A program made the position numbers and the translations under genes. Shown here piece after piece: positions 11,395 to 24,600 of a stretch of 64,000 bases of DNA. Under the pieces are notes generated by a model, which was not told the origin of the DNA, ran no database searches, and was given only the letters and a program-made list of their open reading frames with translations. Location: NCBI GenBank assembly GCA_963681505.1, contig OY811981.1, positions 2,582,572 through 2,646,571 of the forward strand. Direction: 5' to 3'. Positions within the stretch are counted from its first letter, which is position 1. Every line of letters begins with the position of its first letter. This DNA is from Eunapius fragilis. Its lineage: Eukaryota > Porifera > Demospongiae > Spongillida > Spongillidae.

Positions 11395-12870
11395 GCACTA
11401 CACAATGGGCACACATTATTACACCTAAATATCACAATATCCCTTTTCAATTTATTAATGTAAGCTCCGTGCTGTTCATGCAGACATGGCGTGTGCATGT
11501 GCATATCATGAAACATGCTAGACCACAGATGTCGAGCTAGGTAGCATCATTTATCTTGTGCAGGTGCCACTGCTTTTGTGAAATCAATTGTCCATTTTGG
11601 AGCCATTGAGTTGCAGTCAAAAGTTCTGAACCTCAATAAATCTGTGACGGACAATTTGATATGCAAGATAGAGGGACAAGCAGCCAAAATTTTCTCTGTA
11701 ACTTATACATGCAATCACAGCAATCAGTGATTTTGAGAGCTCCGATGACTAAGCTCCGAGGAGGGAGCTGGCTGAGTTGTTGTTGGAATGCATGAAAGTA
11801 CCAATAAAGGATATCTTCTTCTCAACACAGACAAATTAAAAATGAAATTTTAAGAGAAGAGCAGATAAATTCCCTCACCATTGCATTCACCGTGATCCAT
11901 ATGAACCACTGTTGTAGCCTAGCTAGATCCTCTACCCTCTAGAGGTAGTTTTGGAGCAATGGAATAACAGCCCTTTACATGACTCAACTGCATTAAAACT
12001 TAATCACAGATGTGGTACAGCAAGGCAGTTTTAAAATATTGAAAATTGCTGCATGCAAGTTAAAATAAAGTCAAACAGCATCTTATTGTAATGTCTCTTG
12101 ACCCAAAAATTTAATAATATAAATAAATAAATTATAAATAAATTATAAATAATTTATTTATTCACTGATAGTGGGATTAACTGCAAAATGGTTCAATGTT
12201 CAGCAAGCACACACTATCCTAAGTTAACATGCATTACCTGGAGACTTAACCTATGTCATCTAATTTAAAGTGTAAACCTCTGATCAGGTAATTTCATATA
12301 AAGATTTTAGAAGGCTGAATTTTACATTGGATACTAACTTGAACTATCTGTACAGATCAAATAATTTTGAAAATCTTTTTCAACTGTATAGGTCGTTTTA
12401 TCTCCTGAAGAAAGTGGATGGGAATTGGCTTACTCAAGTGTTCGAAAGCATCCAAGGAACAACAGCAATCTGAAAGCTTCTGATAGAACTGATTACAACA
12501 CTTGCAGTGCTGTTTGGAGTTAGTGTACCTTTTGCTTACGGTTAGGGTTATGACTTGTGATTTCTGGATATAGTTTCGGGTCTTGGTTGAAACATGTCAC
12601 GCTTGCAACATGTATCTATGGACTGGGGATGAGGTACCAGGGCGGAAGGTGAAGAGAGGCAGACCTCTGGTGGACCTGGAGAAGTCTGTGGACTGGGGAT
12701 GAGGTACCAGGGTGGAAGGTGAAGGGAGGCAGACCTCTGGAGGACCTGGAGATGGAGTTTCTCACATTTTACCTATCAATATACCATGTGCTATCTTGTT
12801 GTATATAGTCCAGGGTACAACCAACTGGCCACATGCATTCACGTACCTATACATGTAAATTGTAACCGCA
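11395..12870. repeat. Segmental duplication D, copy 1
   Basis: Sequence closely matches 29035-30810 in the same orientation over most of its length. Differences include a roughly 540-bp deletion near 11621 relative to copy 2, an AT-rich insertion (about 12110-12165), and a local 60-bp tandem repeat of the actggggatgaggtaccagg segment (about 12615-12755). The duplicated block carries the SnoaL-like exons. Confidence 0.85.
11574..12460 (+). pseudogene. SnoaL/DUF4440-like gene copy 1, deleted core
   Basis: Exon alpha starts at 11574 after a CAG acceptor and encodes the GATAFVKSIVHFGAIELQ segment. It then jumps at about 11621 straight into sequence that in the other copy lies after the next intron boundary. 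The deletion removes the aromatic WIYAINNWTMTFKDG core and the donor site. The downstream exon (from 12392, SFYLLKKVDGNWLTQV...) survives. Loss of the core strand and donor makes this a probable pseudogene. The better copy is at 29221-30479. The GCA triplet shared at both deletion edges suggests a microhomology-mediated event. Confidence 0.6.
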
Positions 12871-13290
12871 TCCACACACTTGCCACACACGTAATGGTTG
12901 AATTTTTCCAGCCCAATTACTACAGGAAGCAACTCCTTTTCGATTTGTGCATACTGCACTCTGTTTCTATCAATGCTCATGTTGCATATGCTACTGGCTG
13001 GCCTCCCTGCAACAAAACTGCACCTAGACCAAACTGGGAGGCAACTGTTACTGACAGGTTTTTACGCATCGTAAGAGGCCATGACTGGTGCTTCAACAGC
13101 AGATTTTTCAACCTCTTGAAAGTTTCCTCATGCTCATGACTCCACTTGAATTGGACATCGTTTTTTAGTAGACCTTGTATGGGTTTTGCCACTATGGCCA
13201 TGTTGTGAATGAATTTCTATACACAGTTGAGTACCCCAAGAAGCCTTTCCACGTCCCTTTTGTCATCTGGTGGCGGCATTTCTGACTTTT
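12765..13290 (-). mobile_element. Ty3/gypsy-type retrotransposon fragment (RT C-terminus / RNase H start)
   Basis: The minus strand encodes, in order, a PPPDDKRDVERLLG segment, an in-frame TAG, then LLKNDVQFKW, GLGAVLLQGGQPVAYAT and YAQIEKELLPVVIGLEKFNHYV. These are typical of the junction between the Ty3/gypsy reverse transcriptase thumb and RNase H. The stop codon, a frame change near 12980 and the missing flanking domains show it is dead. No LTRs were found. It sits directly next to the right end of duplication D copy 1. Confidence 0.85.
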
Positions 13291-13299
13291 TTCCTTATT

Positions 13300-14036
13300 A
13301 GAAGTGTGTATGTGTATGTGTGTGTGTGTGTCTAACTAGTTCTTGAGCAGAACAGCAGCACTAGAACCTCACCATTAATCCATTGAAAGTGAGAGTGTTG
13401 GCCAAGGGTGCGCTATTCAGGTCACAAAGGCAAGGAAGCACATAGCTAAATATCCCAAATGTTCATAAATAACTATAGGTTGGATGTGTGGCATTGGTCA
13501 AAACATATGAAGCCTATGGAGAAGAGGCTTCTGCCATCATCCCTTCCCTTGCCTCAAAACCTGCCACCTCGACAAGCAGTGGTGCTCAAGGACTCATGAC
13601 AATTTAAAATTTCAACTGGTTCATGCCAATGCCACGGTTAGGATATCGCTACTAACTTATAGCAAGACATTGTTATGTGTTTTTCCTTTGTGCCTTTTCT
13701 GTAAGCCTGCATTTACAATGAACTATTAGCTTACTTTACGATCCATAAACGTTGAGCCTAAAGATATACATACACCATTTTTGGCACATTTAATTTTTAC
13801 ACATTGTACATTTCATTAGGATGTTCAATGCAGTCACAGTAAATGAAGTTCTTTTCACTTATTGTACACATGAGGGACTAATAACATAACTGCACTATGC
13901 TTCACTCCAAATTACAACTTCATGTTTTCTTACACTAAAGACCATACATACTTTATGCTCCCTAAATATAAATTCTAATCCCGGCATAGCAATGCTACTT
14001 CAATCTACGCCTATAAAATGCTCTTCACAGGGCATA
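13300..14036. other. Intergenic, no gene recognised
   Basis: Sequence between the Ty3/gypsy fragment and the stop of P450-2. A short GT tract is at 13311-13330; nothing else was recognised. Confidence 0.5.
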
Positions 14037-16796
14037 CTACTTCCTTGGTAGTATTGTGCAAATGATATCATCATGAGTACGCCTGTCTACAACTTCAAAC
14101 CAGTATCCATCAGGTAATGTAATTGTATATTCTTGCATAAGTCGTGTGATCAGCATTTTAATCATTATCTGTGGGAAGCATAGAAGTAACATTTAATACT
14201 TTTTGACTCATTGATAACTAACCATTGCAAAGTACTTTCCAGCACAGTAACGTGGACCAATTCCAAAAGGAAAGAAAACAAAAGGACTAGGCCTGAGGAA
14301 AAGAAAAAGGAACTTCATTGTTACTTGGTGATGAAATACCTTTTATTTTCAGGACTGAAGCGTGATGGATTGAACATTTCTGGGTCATCAAAATACTGTG
14401 GCATTTTATTAGTAGCAGCTGCGGTTGTCTATGATATAATAATAAAAAGTAGTAAGTCTCATGACAAAACTTTTACCTCCATCGAATGATTTATACAACG
14501 CTTGGTGAATAAAATCCAGAAAGGAGTGCATTTTGGCTTATGCAAATTTCATTTATGGTATCCCACTATTTCAATCATATCATGCTGCACCTTCTTCATC
14601 CTTGAACCATCCTGTTGGCATTGTTATTATTTTCTATGTCACTGCCGTGGTGCATGCCCTAGCCATAAGGTGACAGGAGACGACGTGAGCAATGATCAGT
14701 GATCATGATCATCATAGGTATTTAATAATCAGTTCTAAACACATTTGAAAAGATACTTTGACGTGCATTCAAAACATAGCTTACCGCTATTGATGTTTCT
14801 TGTGGTATATAGTATCCACTTAATGTTAGTCCACCAACTGGACATTCCCTTGGGAAGGGATTTGCTGTAGGATACAACCTTATAGTCTCTTCAATAACCT
14901 GTAAATATATGTACATGTAGAATGACATGTGATGAACTGCATTTTACCTGTTCTGTATATTTAAGTTTATCAAGGTCCTCAATTCTGATTTCTTTCCTCT
15001 TCCCTAACACAGCATCAATCTCAGACAAAAGCCTTTGCAAAACATCAGCATGCTGGTTGATAAGGATAATAGCAAATGAGAGCATGCTGGCAACCGGGTC
15101 TCCACCTGTGATATAGTGAGGAGAGAGAGTGATTTGAAACTACTTGGAATCCAATGCACTGATCTACCCAGTTATTGATTGCACACTATTTATCACATCA
15201 GGTTGATAACCATGTAACTAAAAAACATTTCAAATCACTAACTGAACTGAATGACACAAAAAACTTAGTGCTCTAGTGCAGTGACAGTAAAAATTGAATT
15301 TAAAAAGCTGTGCTGGTGTGGTCAAGGAGCCACACTCAGTGCAGTGAAGATTGAAATATTACATGAGTAATAGTGTATTCTTTGGATCGCAATAGGAATT
15401 ACATGTATCCAATGAAGCACATACCTCCTAAATGTAAATTGGTGAAGTGATCAACCAGATGTTCAATATCAGCTGCTTGCTCCTTGGCTAAAAAAACCAA
15501 AGACAGTATGGATAGCAGAAAGGGTGGATTAACTTGAGTACTTACAGGCCAGTCTAAGAGTGTGGGTGAGGATATCATTTGGTACCTCTTTCCCCATTTC
15601 CAGAGCCTTCTTTCTCTGCTCTATGCACTCCCTGCCAATCATCCTAAGCTTTTTTGCAACTTCACGATAGGCCTGTGTTTTAGACCGATGCAAATACTGC
15701 AAAAAAATACATTGCATAAGATTTTATGCACTTCCTTTCTCTCAATGATTTAGGAATAAAATTACTATTACAAATGAAAAGTTATTATTACCATTAGTAG
15801 TAGACATATACCAGTAGTAAAAGAACAGTGTGTTATTATGAAGTATACGTTTATATAAAAATACGAATATCCTTTGAAAAATTTCTTGAAACAGCAGGTT
15901 ATAAATACATTTTGCAACAAACCTTATAAAAAGGATCACTCCTTCCAATATCTATTCCTTCCACTGCATAGTACCAAAGTGAGTAGATGTCTAATTTGTT
16001 AACACTTTTCATATCTAATGGCACACTTCTCCACTCAGTAGGAACATCTAGAGAGAAAATGACCTGCAGTAGGAATATGATTATAGCAGGCACACAATTC
16101 TGATTGATTGGCAAGATAGATTAACTATTTTAGCGTGTTCTATGTGGAAGTTACAATGCTATAACAATAGGATAATTAATAAGCAATCAGAGTTAATTAA
16201 TTACCATAGAATACAAATAAATTCTGAGAACGGTATGAAAGCCAGCTACACTACTATGTTTGTTCTGTATAGTACATTAAAATAAGTGCATTTAGAGGCT
16301 CTGTAAAAAATGTACATTATTATATTTGAAGGATGCACTGTATTATGTTATTCTATTAGATTGCAACAGTCCATGTGTATGTTCAAACTATTCTTTACCT
16401 TGCTAATAAAGTTCATTGATGTTACATAAATTTGCCGCTTCATGTGAACAGCAGTTTTGCCATCAGAGAATGGTTGCAGCCTTGCCACAAATGCATCTGT
16501 ACATTCACAAAAACTTGGTAGAAGGGTCTGCACAAAACTTGAGAAATAGGACACTTTAATAGGACTGTTAGCAATATTGACCATTAACTTACTCTTTATG
16601 GAAACTTTGGTCATAAAGTGGTCTTGTTTTCTCCCATAGATCATTATCGTAGAGAACTACCAAACCATTTCCAACAAGCCTGTAAATATTCAGTGACCAA
16701 TGCAAAGTGTGCAATTGTTAGTTTCTGCCATTTTATTGATATTGTGAACACAAATACCCATCAAGCATTTTCCCAAAAATGGCCTGAATGATAGCT
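14037..16796 (-). CDS. Cytochrome P450, CYP46-like, P450-2 (5' exons not found)
   Basis: Recognised exons: 16593-16679, 16399-16537, 15923-16063, 15546-15696, 15425-15487, 14948-15105, 14785-14898, 14340-14428, 14223-14292, 14037-14168 (stop). They give 381 codons aligned with P450-1 residues from exon 5 on, with matching phases. A short piece ending at 16758 (AIFGKMLDG) may be the remains of exon 4. Exons 1-3 (anchor and hinge) were not found before the retroelement at 17335-19925. K-helix ETIR, NPSRF and heme loop FGIGPRYCAG are intact. The exon that is split in P450-1 and -3 at the I-helix/J-helix boundary is continuous here (158 = 73+85 bp). The I-helix reads GGGDPVAS where the paralogs have AGQETTAN, so the conserved Thr is Pro. 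It is either a diverged enzyme with unusual chemistry or a 5'-truncated pseudogene. Confidence 0.75.
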
Positions 16797-16799
16797 TTT

Positions 16800-17334
16800 A
16801 ATTAGTACCAGCTTCGAGGATATTTTCATAGAAAATGTAAATGAATATGTTGTACAGGGTGGAACCACCTTTTAAGCAGACAAAAATACTCAATTACAAC
16901 AAATAATTCGATATCATTAAACTTTATCTATCATCAGAATTGGTATCCAGTTTTTACACAGTTAATTGTATACTGGTGGCACCCCCTGAGAAGAATGTGG
17001 ATATCATAATTACTAAAATTCCTCCATTCTGAACATAATGCAGGGAGTTCATGTAGAAATGCAGTATATTTGAAAGACCAATTGTGTTTTGTATTAAGAC
17101 AACATACTAAAATGGATGATTTAAAATATGCATTTAGCACTAGAAACTGGGAACATCACAGAAATGTACAAAATTAAAATCACATATTGGTGAGAATATA
17201 TAATATTACATAATAATAATACACTAACTAAACACAAGACAATAAACTATGTACTTAAGTAAGCAGCCCTATTGGTCTTACGGTTACAATAATACGTATA
17301 TAACACATTACATAGAAAAATTCAAAAGATATCC
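16800..17334. other. AT-rich stretch upstream of P450-2, no gene recognised
   Basis: The expected P450 exons 1-3 were sought here on the minus strand and not found. In the exon 4 candidate, an in-frame stop occurs just upstream of the recognisable AIFGK segment. Confidence 0.5.
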
Positions 17335-19925
17335 TGGAGGCCGAGGGAGGGAGCACATCTTGCCAATAAGGCTCTAGACACGGCCCGAACTAGGGTGAAG
17401 TTCAGCCTGCTGTATAGATCTGTGAGCACCTTACCTTTGTGGGAAGAGGTGATGATGGCCAGGTGAGAAGCTAGGCAAGAGAAAGTAGATTGGGCTTCCC
17501 TACCTCAGTTTCCATAAGTCTCTACCGCAAGTGGGATACACACCCAACCCAGCTCTGAACACTTGGGGTCATTTGCTCTATGGTTCCTGGCCTCCGCCTC
17601 CTCCGCTGCAGCCCCTTCAGACAAGCTTGCTGCTGTTAGGATAGACGGGATTAAGGGAGAGGCCACTGTGATGTCAAGGGCAGCATGTTTCCCTCTCTCC
17701 CAATTGAGGACAAGTACATCCGCTGACCGGGTACGGCTTAAGTCTGGTGTAATGCCACTGCCCGACTCTACTCTCACCCCAAGATAGGCACGATGGCAAA
17801 ACTCAGCAATTCACGTTATGTAGATGGTTGTGGCGGGTAACGACATCACCACCCCGTTTACATTTAGCAACGTGGTTGCCAAGGCGGTCAAGAGACAAGC
17901 CAGGGCACAGAGAGCACGAGGAGCCTCTAGCTGTGTCTATCTCTAGCCACCATTGGATGGAAATTTGCAGTTCATTAGGGTCAAGGTGCAGGTCGAGGCC
18001 AGGAGAAGGTGTGACCAGTAGCCAGGATGCAGCATGAGGTGCTGACACAGAGAACAGCTGAGCCTTGTTGGCAGGTGATGATGCTTCCAACGACAAAGAG
18101 AACTGGTGGTCCTCTAGTTTCTTTGACAGTACCCTTTGGTGGATGGGCGAGGCAGTGATAGCATCCACAGAGATTACCTCAGACGGGGAGACAAGCCAAG
18201 CTTGTTGAAGAGATCAACCGCGTGAGATAGGTGTGGATTCTGCTGAGGAGTGGTGGGAACTGAGCGAAGCCCAAGACCTCCATGACTTAGATTCAGTTGG
18301 GCCTGCTGCCATGCATGATCTGTAGCTTCTACAGCTGTACTCTGTGTGAAGCATTGCCTAACCTCAACATCAAACAGCTGAAGTGCCTCTGAGACTAAAC
18401 TTGGCGGGGTAGCTCTAGCCAAATGGATTAATTTACAGTAGCTCCCACACAAACGAAGCAGAATCAAGGCAACCTGAGGGTCCGATGCCCCTACTTCTAC
18501 CAGTCTGGATAACAACTTCAAGGCCTCTGAACGCTTTGATGCTGCATACTTTCCACAGAAAAGGTAGTCCCCTTAGGGGCTCCTAGTAAGTCAAGATGAG
18601 GTACATGGGAGGATTTCATAGATGGGGAAACTCACTGGTGTCGCCTTTATAAAACAACTCACATTTGGACATATTTATAAAAATGCCAAGGGATAGACTA
18701 ATAGAATCCAACAGAGAAAGTGCACGAAGGATAGCAGATTTCTTGCCGGCTAAGGTTCCATCGTCGAGGTACCAGGCTTGATATAGGATGTGGGTACAGT
18801 CATCATCAGCACCAATGGCATTTAAAGTCTTCTGTAGAACCCTGCAAAAAGCAGGGGGCCCAGGGGGTCACCTTGTTGGACACCTGTTTCTGAGGAGATG
18901 CAACCCATGGGGTGCCACAGCAAGGGGATGAGCAGCATAGCACCATGTGGCCCAAGGTAAAAGCTCAGGGAAATGGAGAGCGCATTCGTCTAGAATGGCC
19001 TGTCTGGAGACCAAATTAAAAGCATTGCGCATGTCCACCTTTACTACTGCAAAATCATCATCTTCCCAGTGCTTATCCATGCATGCCCTGAGGCTATGTA
19101 CAACCTTCTCAGTGCCTGAAGCACAAGAACTCCAAACTGAAGAGGCTGAAAAAATTCTGAGGCCTTGAACTTTATCAAGGAACACAAGCACTTCCCAGTT
19201 AGCCTCCTCAATGCTTCTTCAACAGCAATAGGTCTGACGTTAGGGAGACAGCCATGTTTGAGTTTGTTTAGGGCAGTCAAACTGCCTCCAGCCAGAAAAG
19301 TAGACAGAGGTGGGTGCCTTGCCCGATGACAGGAGATTGACTAAGTCTCTGAGAGAGGAACATATGGAAGTTGGTAAAGGAATGCTTGCTGCATCTAGAA
19401 GGTGCTGTATTCTGAGGCCTGATGGACCTGCAGCTGATCGCTTTGGAAAGGACTGCAGGACTCCTAGGATGTTGAAATCAGGACCAATAGATATCTGCAC
19501 TGTTGGAACCTGGGGAACCTGTGGAGGTGGGCAACTTGGATGCTTGGAAAGCAAAAGCTCCCATGTATTATTGTTGTTTGGAGCAATGCCTGCAAAGAGA
19601 AGAATGCCACAAGCTTTCCCAAACATACCTGCCTTAGCTAATGAGACAACTGAATCTATCAATCTCTGTGGTTCTTCAGCAGAGGCCTGTCTACCACGGA
19701 AGTGGTAGGTATTTCCTTTCACTAGGTTCCACAGGAGACCAAACTCATTGTCGGACCAAAGTTTGCACAGAACCTCAATGGAGCCTTCAGCTTCCCTGAG
19801 ATCTGTTCTGAGTGGTAATTCAGAAGAGGCTTGGCTTAAGCTGTTATGTTGCCAAAGTGCGTTCTCCCATCATCAAAGCGCAGAGGGAGAAACCTTAAGC
19901 CGAGGAGGGCTTAAGGTTGATTTTT
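17335..19925 (-). mobile_element. Non-LTR retrotransposon-like reverse transcriptase with C-terminal nuclease-like domain, decayed
   Basis: Minus-strand frames in order: an N-terminal region (19722-19240), RT finger motif VRPIAVEEALRRLTGKC (about 19230), KVDMRNAFNLVSRQ (about 19050), TGVQQGDPLGPLLFA (about 18880), palm YLDDG (about 18765), SHGGLGLRS (about 18280), a Cys/His motif CSLC...H...C (about 17850), then ADVLVLNW...ALDITVASPL and LGWVCIPLAVETYGN (about 17530). The Cys/His motif followed by a D...D core resembles the restriction-like endonuclease end of R2/NeSL-type elements. At least three frameshifts and a stop interrupt it, so it is inactive. Two 3' fragments of the same family are at 43390-43880 and 61600-61755. 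No poly-A tail or target duplication was identified. Confidence 0.8.
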
Positions 19926-20888
19926 TTTTTCCTTATATAGCTGCACTCCTCAGCGAACTTAACAAGCTGTTAGATGACTTTTCTCTCTTATTCAAAAGTA
20001 AAGACATCGGAGGAATGGTTGCCTTTCATACCAAGGACTGCAAGATAATATCATCACACGAGAACTACGAGAATGAATCAGGTATTGTAGGCATGCAGGG
20101 CCGTGGGCAACGCGACCTTCCCCTCCTGGAAGACCCCGTTGAAGTTAGCCGCACATTCAGCCTCACATTCTTCGGCCGCACATTCCAAGCAATTATCACT
20201 TACAATTAGGCCGTACGGCTAATGATAATCATTTCGATTTGAATATTCATTGTTGTGCCATGCATAGGTTTGTATTTGCAGTAATTATGGCAATGTGTGG
20301 GTAAAGACATGCGAAATAGCCGCTTCTCGGGTTGTATCAAACTTCGTCGTTATAAGAGCGGTGATAGTCTGAAAAGGGAATAACCGAATGAGTACTAGCA
20401 CTGAAGAATGTAGCTTACTTCAGGCCAAACGATGAATTAATTTGTGATTCTGAAACTGACGCGGTAGCGTTAATATCGCTTTCTACATCTATTATGAAAA
20501 GGGTGATTTCTGATACCTGTATATTAAATCACACTGTTATATATTGTAAGACCATTATTCTGATATACACATACCATATCCAGGCACTTCTGTAATGGCC
20601 ATGCAGTCTCTATCAACTCTGTTGAGTTATTGGAGAGCTCGTGCATGATGCATGTGTACGATATTCAGATTGAGTTTGTCCCATCAGTAAATTTCTTATC
20701 CTTGGCTACGATATGATGCTCAAGGCATAGAACTGACATCACATATATATTTACCTCCATGTATGCATGCCCTTCACAACTTTCCTTATGAAGTTTCTAC
20801 TGAAAGGGCATTCGCTGTTCACTACATATTTCAAGGATTACTAATGAAAACTGTAGGTGATCTTACGTGTGAGGAGCTCAAGGTCTTC
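19926..20888. other. No gene recognised; contains one half of an inverted pair with 27955-28030
   Basis: At 20118-20180 a segment containing ccccgttgaagttagccgca recurs in inverse orientation at about 27965-28025. The rest shows no coding signal. Confidence 0.5.
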
Positions 20889-21650
20889 TCAATGAGGGAA
20901 AGAACTTAACATATAATGATGTAAACCCCACTTCAGAGCACATATATCATCCACATCTGGCTTGTTGTAGTAAGATGGGATCAGGAATTTCTCCACATTC
21001 TTAGAACCAAAACAGCCTCTTTCACTACTATGAATGTTGTCATTACTGCTATCATTGTGGTCAGGGGTACTTTGATTCGAAAATGTGACACTTTTATTGT
21101 CATTACAATGCACTGGAGCTGGGGAAAAAACGTAAAATATACGCATCACCATTTATTTCACATGTAGCATACCCTACTGTCCAGGTATAATAACAGCCTT
21201 ACAATGAGCATTGATGGGCAATGAAGTAGTGTTTCCTATCCAAGTAAACAAGAAAGGATAATAAGCTAATGTCACTACGAAAGCCATACCTTATCCACAG
21301 CATTCTCTTATGAAGTTTTTAAAAAAGACAGTAACGCATGCTTTTTATCCTGAATAATTATTGACCTGTTGATATCTTCATAGGGAACAAATCACTAACT
21401 GAGAGCTCATACAACATTTGGAGACGAAACCTTTCCACCATATCCTGAAAGTGAAATTCTTTTGAAAGGCCTGCTGGATACATTAGCAGTGTACTTGGGT
21501 GTAGTCAATTGTAACATTTTCCAACACAAGCCTAGCAGCCTGATGTGCGATATTATTGCAATGTGCATAAAAAATGATGTACAATAAACTTACTAGACAT
21601 GCATACATACCGCAGTCACTTGTGTTTCCCTGACAGGGAAATTTGCTGTT
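20889..21650 (-). CDS. Ulp1/SENP-like cysteine peptidase (C48), 3' exons
   Basis: Three probable exons on the minus strand: 21594-21650 encodes NSKFPCQGNTSDCGMYACL, with the Gln...Asp-Cys-Gly active-site motif of SUMO proteases, and ends at GTAAGT. Exon 21366-21470 encodes FHFQDMVERFRLQMLYEL, matching the C-terminal helix of SENP proteins. Exon 20889-21118 encodes a Ser/Asn/Asp-rich tail ending at a stop. The phase between the first two exons was not resolved, so a short exon or a different donor may be missing. Upstream exons with the catalytic His and Asp are not seen; the satellite array begins at about 21690. It is probably a truncated gene or fragment. Confidence 0.6.
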
Positions 21651-21689
21651 CTGAAATGTGATAAGTGGAATATGATACATTTGATATCA

Positions 21690-24600
21690 ATATGACAGTT
21701 ATCTGTTCCCACAGGGTAGGTGTGCACATGTCAGGATGGGGGTCCCAACACCACACGTAGCTCCCCAATGCCTGACTGACTAGTTAGTGATCCCCAAATG
21801 AAATTATTCACATATCATCTTCACTAAAGATGGAGGCCACCTATGAAAGCAGATCCAGACATTCTGATGACAGTTCCCTGTTCCCACAGTGTAGGTGTGT
21901 ACATGTGAGCATTGGGAACCCAACGCCATGCGTAGTTCCCCAATGCCTGACTGACTTATGAGTGATCCCCAATGCAATTATTTACATATCTTAACTGAAG
22001 ATGGATGCAACCAATCTAAGTTGTAAATCGGATCCAGACATTCTGATGACAGTTTCCTGTTTCCACAGGGTAGGTGTGTACATGTGAAGATGGGTGACCC
22101 AATACCATGCGTAGTTCCCCAATGCCTGACCGACTTGCGACCCCCAAATGAAATTATTCACATATCATCTTCACTGAAGATGGATGCCACCTCTAAGTTC
22201 TAAAGCAGATCCAGACATTCGGATGACAGTTCCCTGTTCCCACAGGGTAGGTGTGTACATGTGGGGATGGGGAACCCAACGCCACGCGTAAATTCCCCAA
22301 TGCCTGACCAACGTGTAACCTCCAAATGAAATTATTCACACATCAACTTCACTGAAGATGGATGCCACCTCTGTAAGTTCTAAAGCAGATCCAGACATTC
22401 TGATGACAATTCCCTGTTCCCACAGGAAAGGTGTGTACATGTGAGGATGGGGAACCCAACGCCACACGTAGTTCCCCAATGCATGACCAACTTGTGAGGG
22501 ACCCCCAAATGAAATTATTCCCATCTCATCTTCACAGAAGATGGATGCCACCTCTGTAAGTTTTATAGCAAATCCACACATTCTGATGACAGTTCCCTGT
22601 TCCCACAGGGTAGGTGTTTACATGTGAGGATGGGAAACACTATGCCATGGCTAGTTCCTGGATGCTGTCTGTTTCCTGGGACCAACTTTTTCAATGGCCT
22701 ACTTGACAACGCTTTTAAGGATAACCAAGTAATTTGAATGGTGCTGCAAGACCGATGTACTATAATTTGGAATATGCAAAACAATGATACATTTCTGTGC
22801 ATGTTTATGGATTCATGTTGGTGTGGAGCATGTGTTAGTTGAAAGGTTTGGTGTGCAGGTATTAATAGATGAAATCTGAGGAGTTACTAAGACCAGTTGC
22901 TAAAGTGCTGTCATTAATTTTATAATTCGAACAGAATGTATGGATCTGCTTTAGAAATTACAGAGGTGGCGTCCATCTTCAGTGAAGTTGATGTGTGAAT
23001 AATTTCATTTGAGGTTCCTAACAAGTTGGCCCGGCATTAGGGAACTATGCATGGCGTTGGGTTCCCCATCCTCACATGTACACACCTACCCTGTGGGAAC
23101 AGGGAACTGTCATCAGAATGTCAGGATCCACTTTAGAACTTACAGAGGTGGCATCCATCTGCAGTTAAGATGATATGTGAATAATTTCATTTGGGGGTCA
23201 CTCACAAGTTGGCCAGGCATTGGGGAACTACGCATGGCGTTGGGTTCCCCATCGTCACATGTACACATCTACCCCGTGGGAACAGGAAATTGTCATCAGA
23301 ATGTCTGGATCTGCTTTAGAACTTACAGAGGTGGCACCCATCTGTTTAAATGATGCGTAAATAATATCATTTGGGGGTCACTCACAAGTTGGCCTGGCAT
23401 TGGGGAACTACGCGTGGCGTTGGGTTCCTCATCCTCACATGTACACATCTACCCTGTGGGAACAGGGATTTGTCATCAGAATGTCTGGATCTGCTTTAGA
23501 ACTTACAGAGGTGGCATCCATCTTCAGTTAAGATGATAGTGAATAATTTCATTTGGGGGTCACTCACAAGTTGGCCTGGCATTGGGGAACTACGCGTGGC
23601 GTTGGGTTCCCCATCCTCACATGTACACATCTACCCTGTGGGAACAGGAAATTGTCATCAGAAAGTCTGGATCCACTTTAGAACGTACAGAAGTGGAATC
23701 CATCTTCAGTTAAGATAATAGTGAATAATTTCATTTGGGGGTCACTCACAAGTTGGCCTGGCATTGGGGAACTACGCGTGGCGTTGAGTTCCCCATCCCA
23801 ACATGTACACACCTACCCTGTGGGAACAGGAAATTGTCATCAGAAAGTCTGGATCCACTTTAGAACTTACAGAGGTGGCATCCATCTTCAGTTTAGATGA
23901 TATGTGAATAATTTCATTTGGGGGTCACTCACTAGTTGGCCGGGTATAGGGAAACTACGCATGGCGTTGGGTTCCCCATCCTCACATGTACACACCTACC
24001 CTGTGGGAACAGGAAATTGTCATCAGAATGTCTGGATCTGCTTTAGAACTTACAGAGGTGGCATCCATCTTCAGTTAAGATGATAGTGAATAATTTCATT
24101 TGGGGGTCACTCACAAGTTGGTCTGGCATTGGGGAACTACGCGTGGCGTTGGGTTCCCCATCCTCACATGTACACACCTACCCTGTGGGAACATGGAACT
24201 GTCACCAGAATGTCTGGATCTGCTTTAGAACTTACAGAGGTCGCATCCATCTTCAGTTAAGATAATAGTGAATAATTTCATTTGGGGGTCACTCACAAGT
24301 TGGCCAGGCATTGGGGAACTACGCGTGGCGTTGGGTTCCCCATCCTCACATGTACTCAACTCCCCTGTGGGAACATGGAACTGTCACCAGAATGTCTGGA
24401 TCTGCTTTAGAACTTACAGAGGTGGCATCCATCTTCAGTTAAGATGATATGTGAATAATTTTATTTGGGGGTCACTCACTAGTTGGCCGAGCATAGGGAA
24501 ACTACGCGTGGCGTTGGGTTCCCCATCCTCACATGTACACATCTACCCTGTGGGAACTGGCATTTGTCATCAGAATGTCTGGATCTACTTTAGAACTTAC

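Noticed and set aside
17335-21650. Ulp1-like protease and RT as one NeSL-type element
   Set aside because: NeSL elements do join a Ulp1 domain to RT and nuclease, and the order and strand fit. However, the Ulp1-like part has intron-like splice sites and its own tail and stop before the RT begins, with about 1 kb of unrelated DNA between them.
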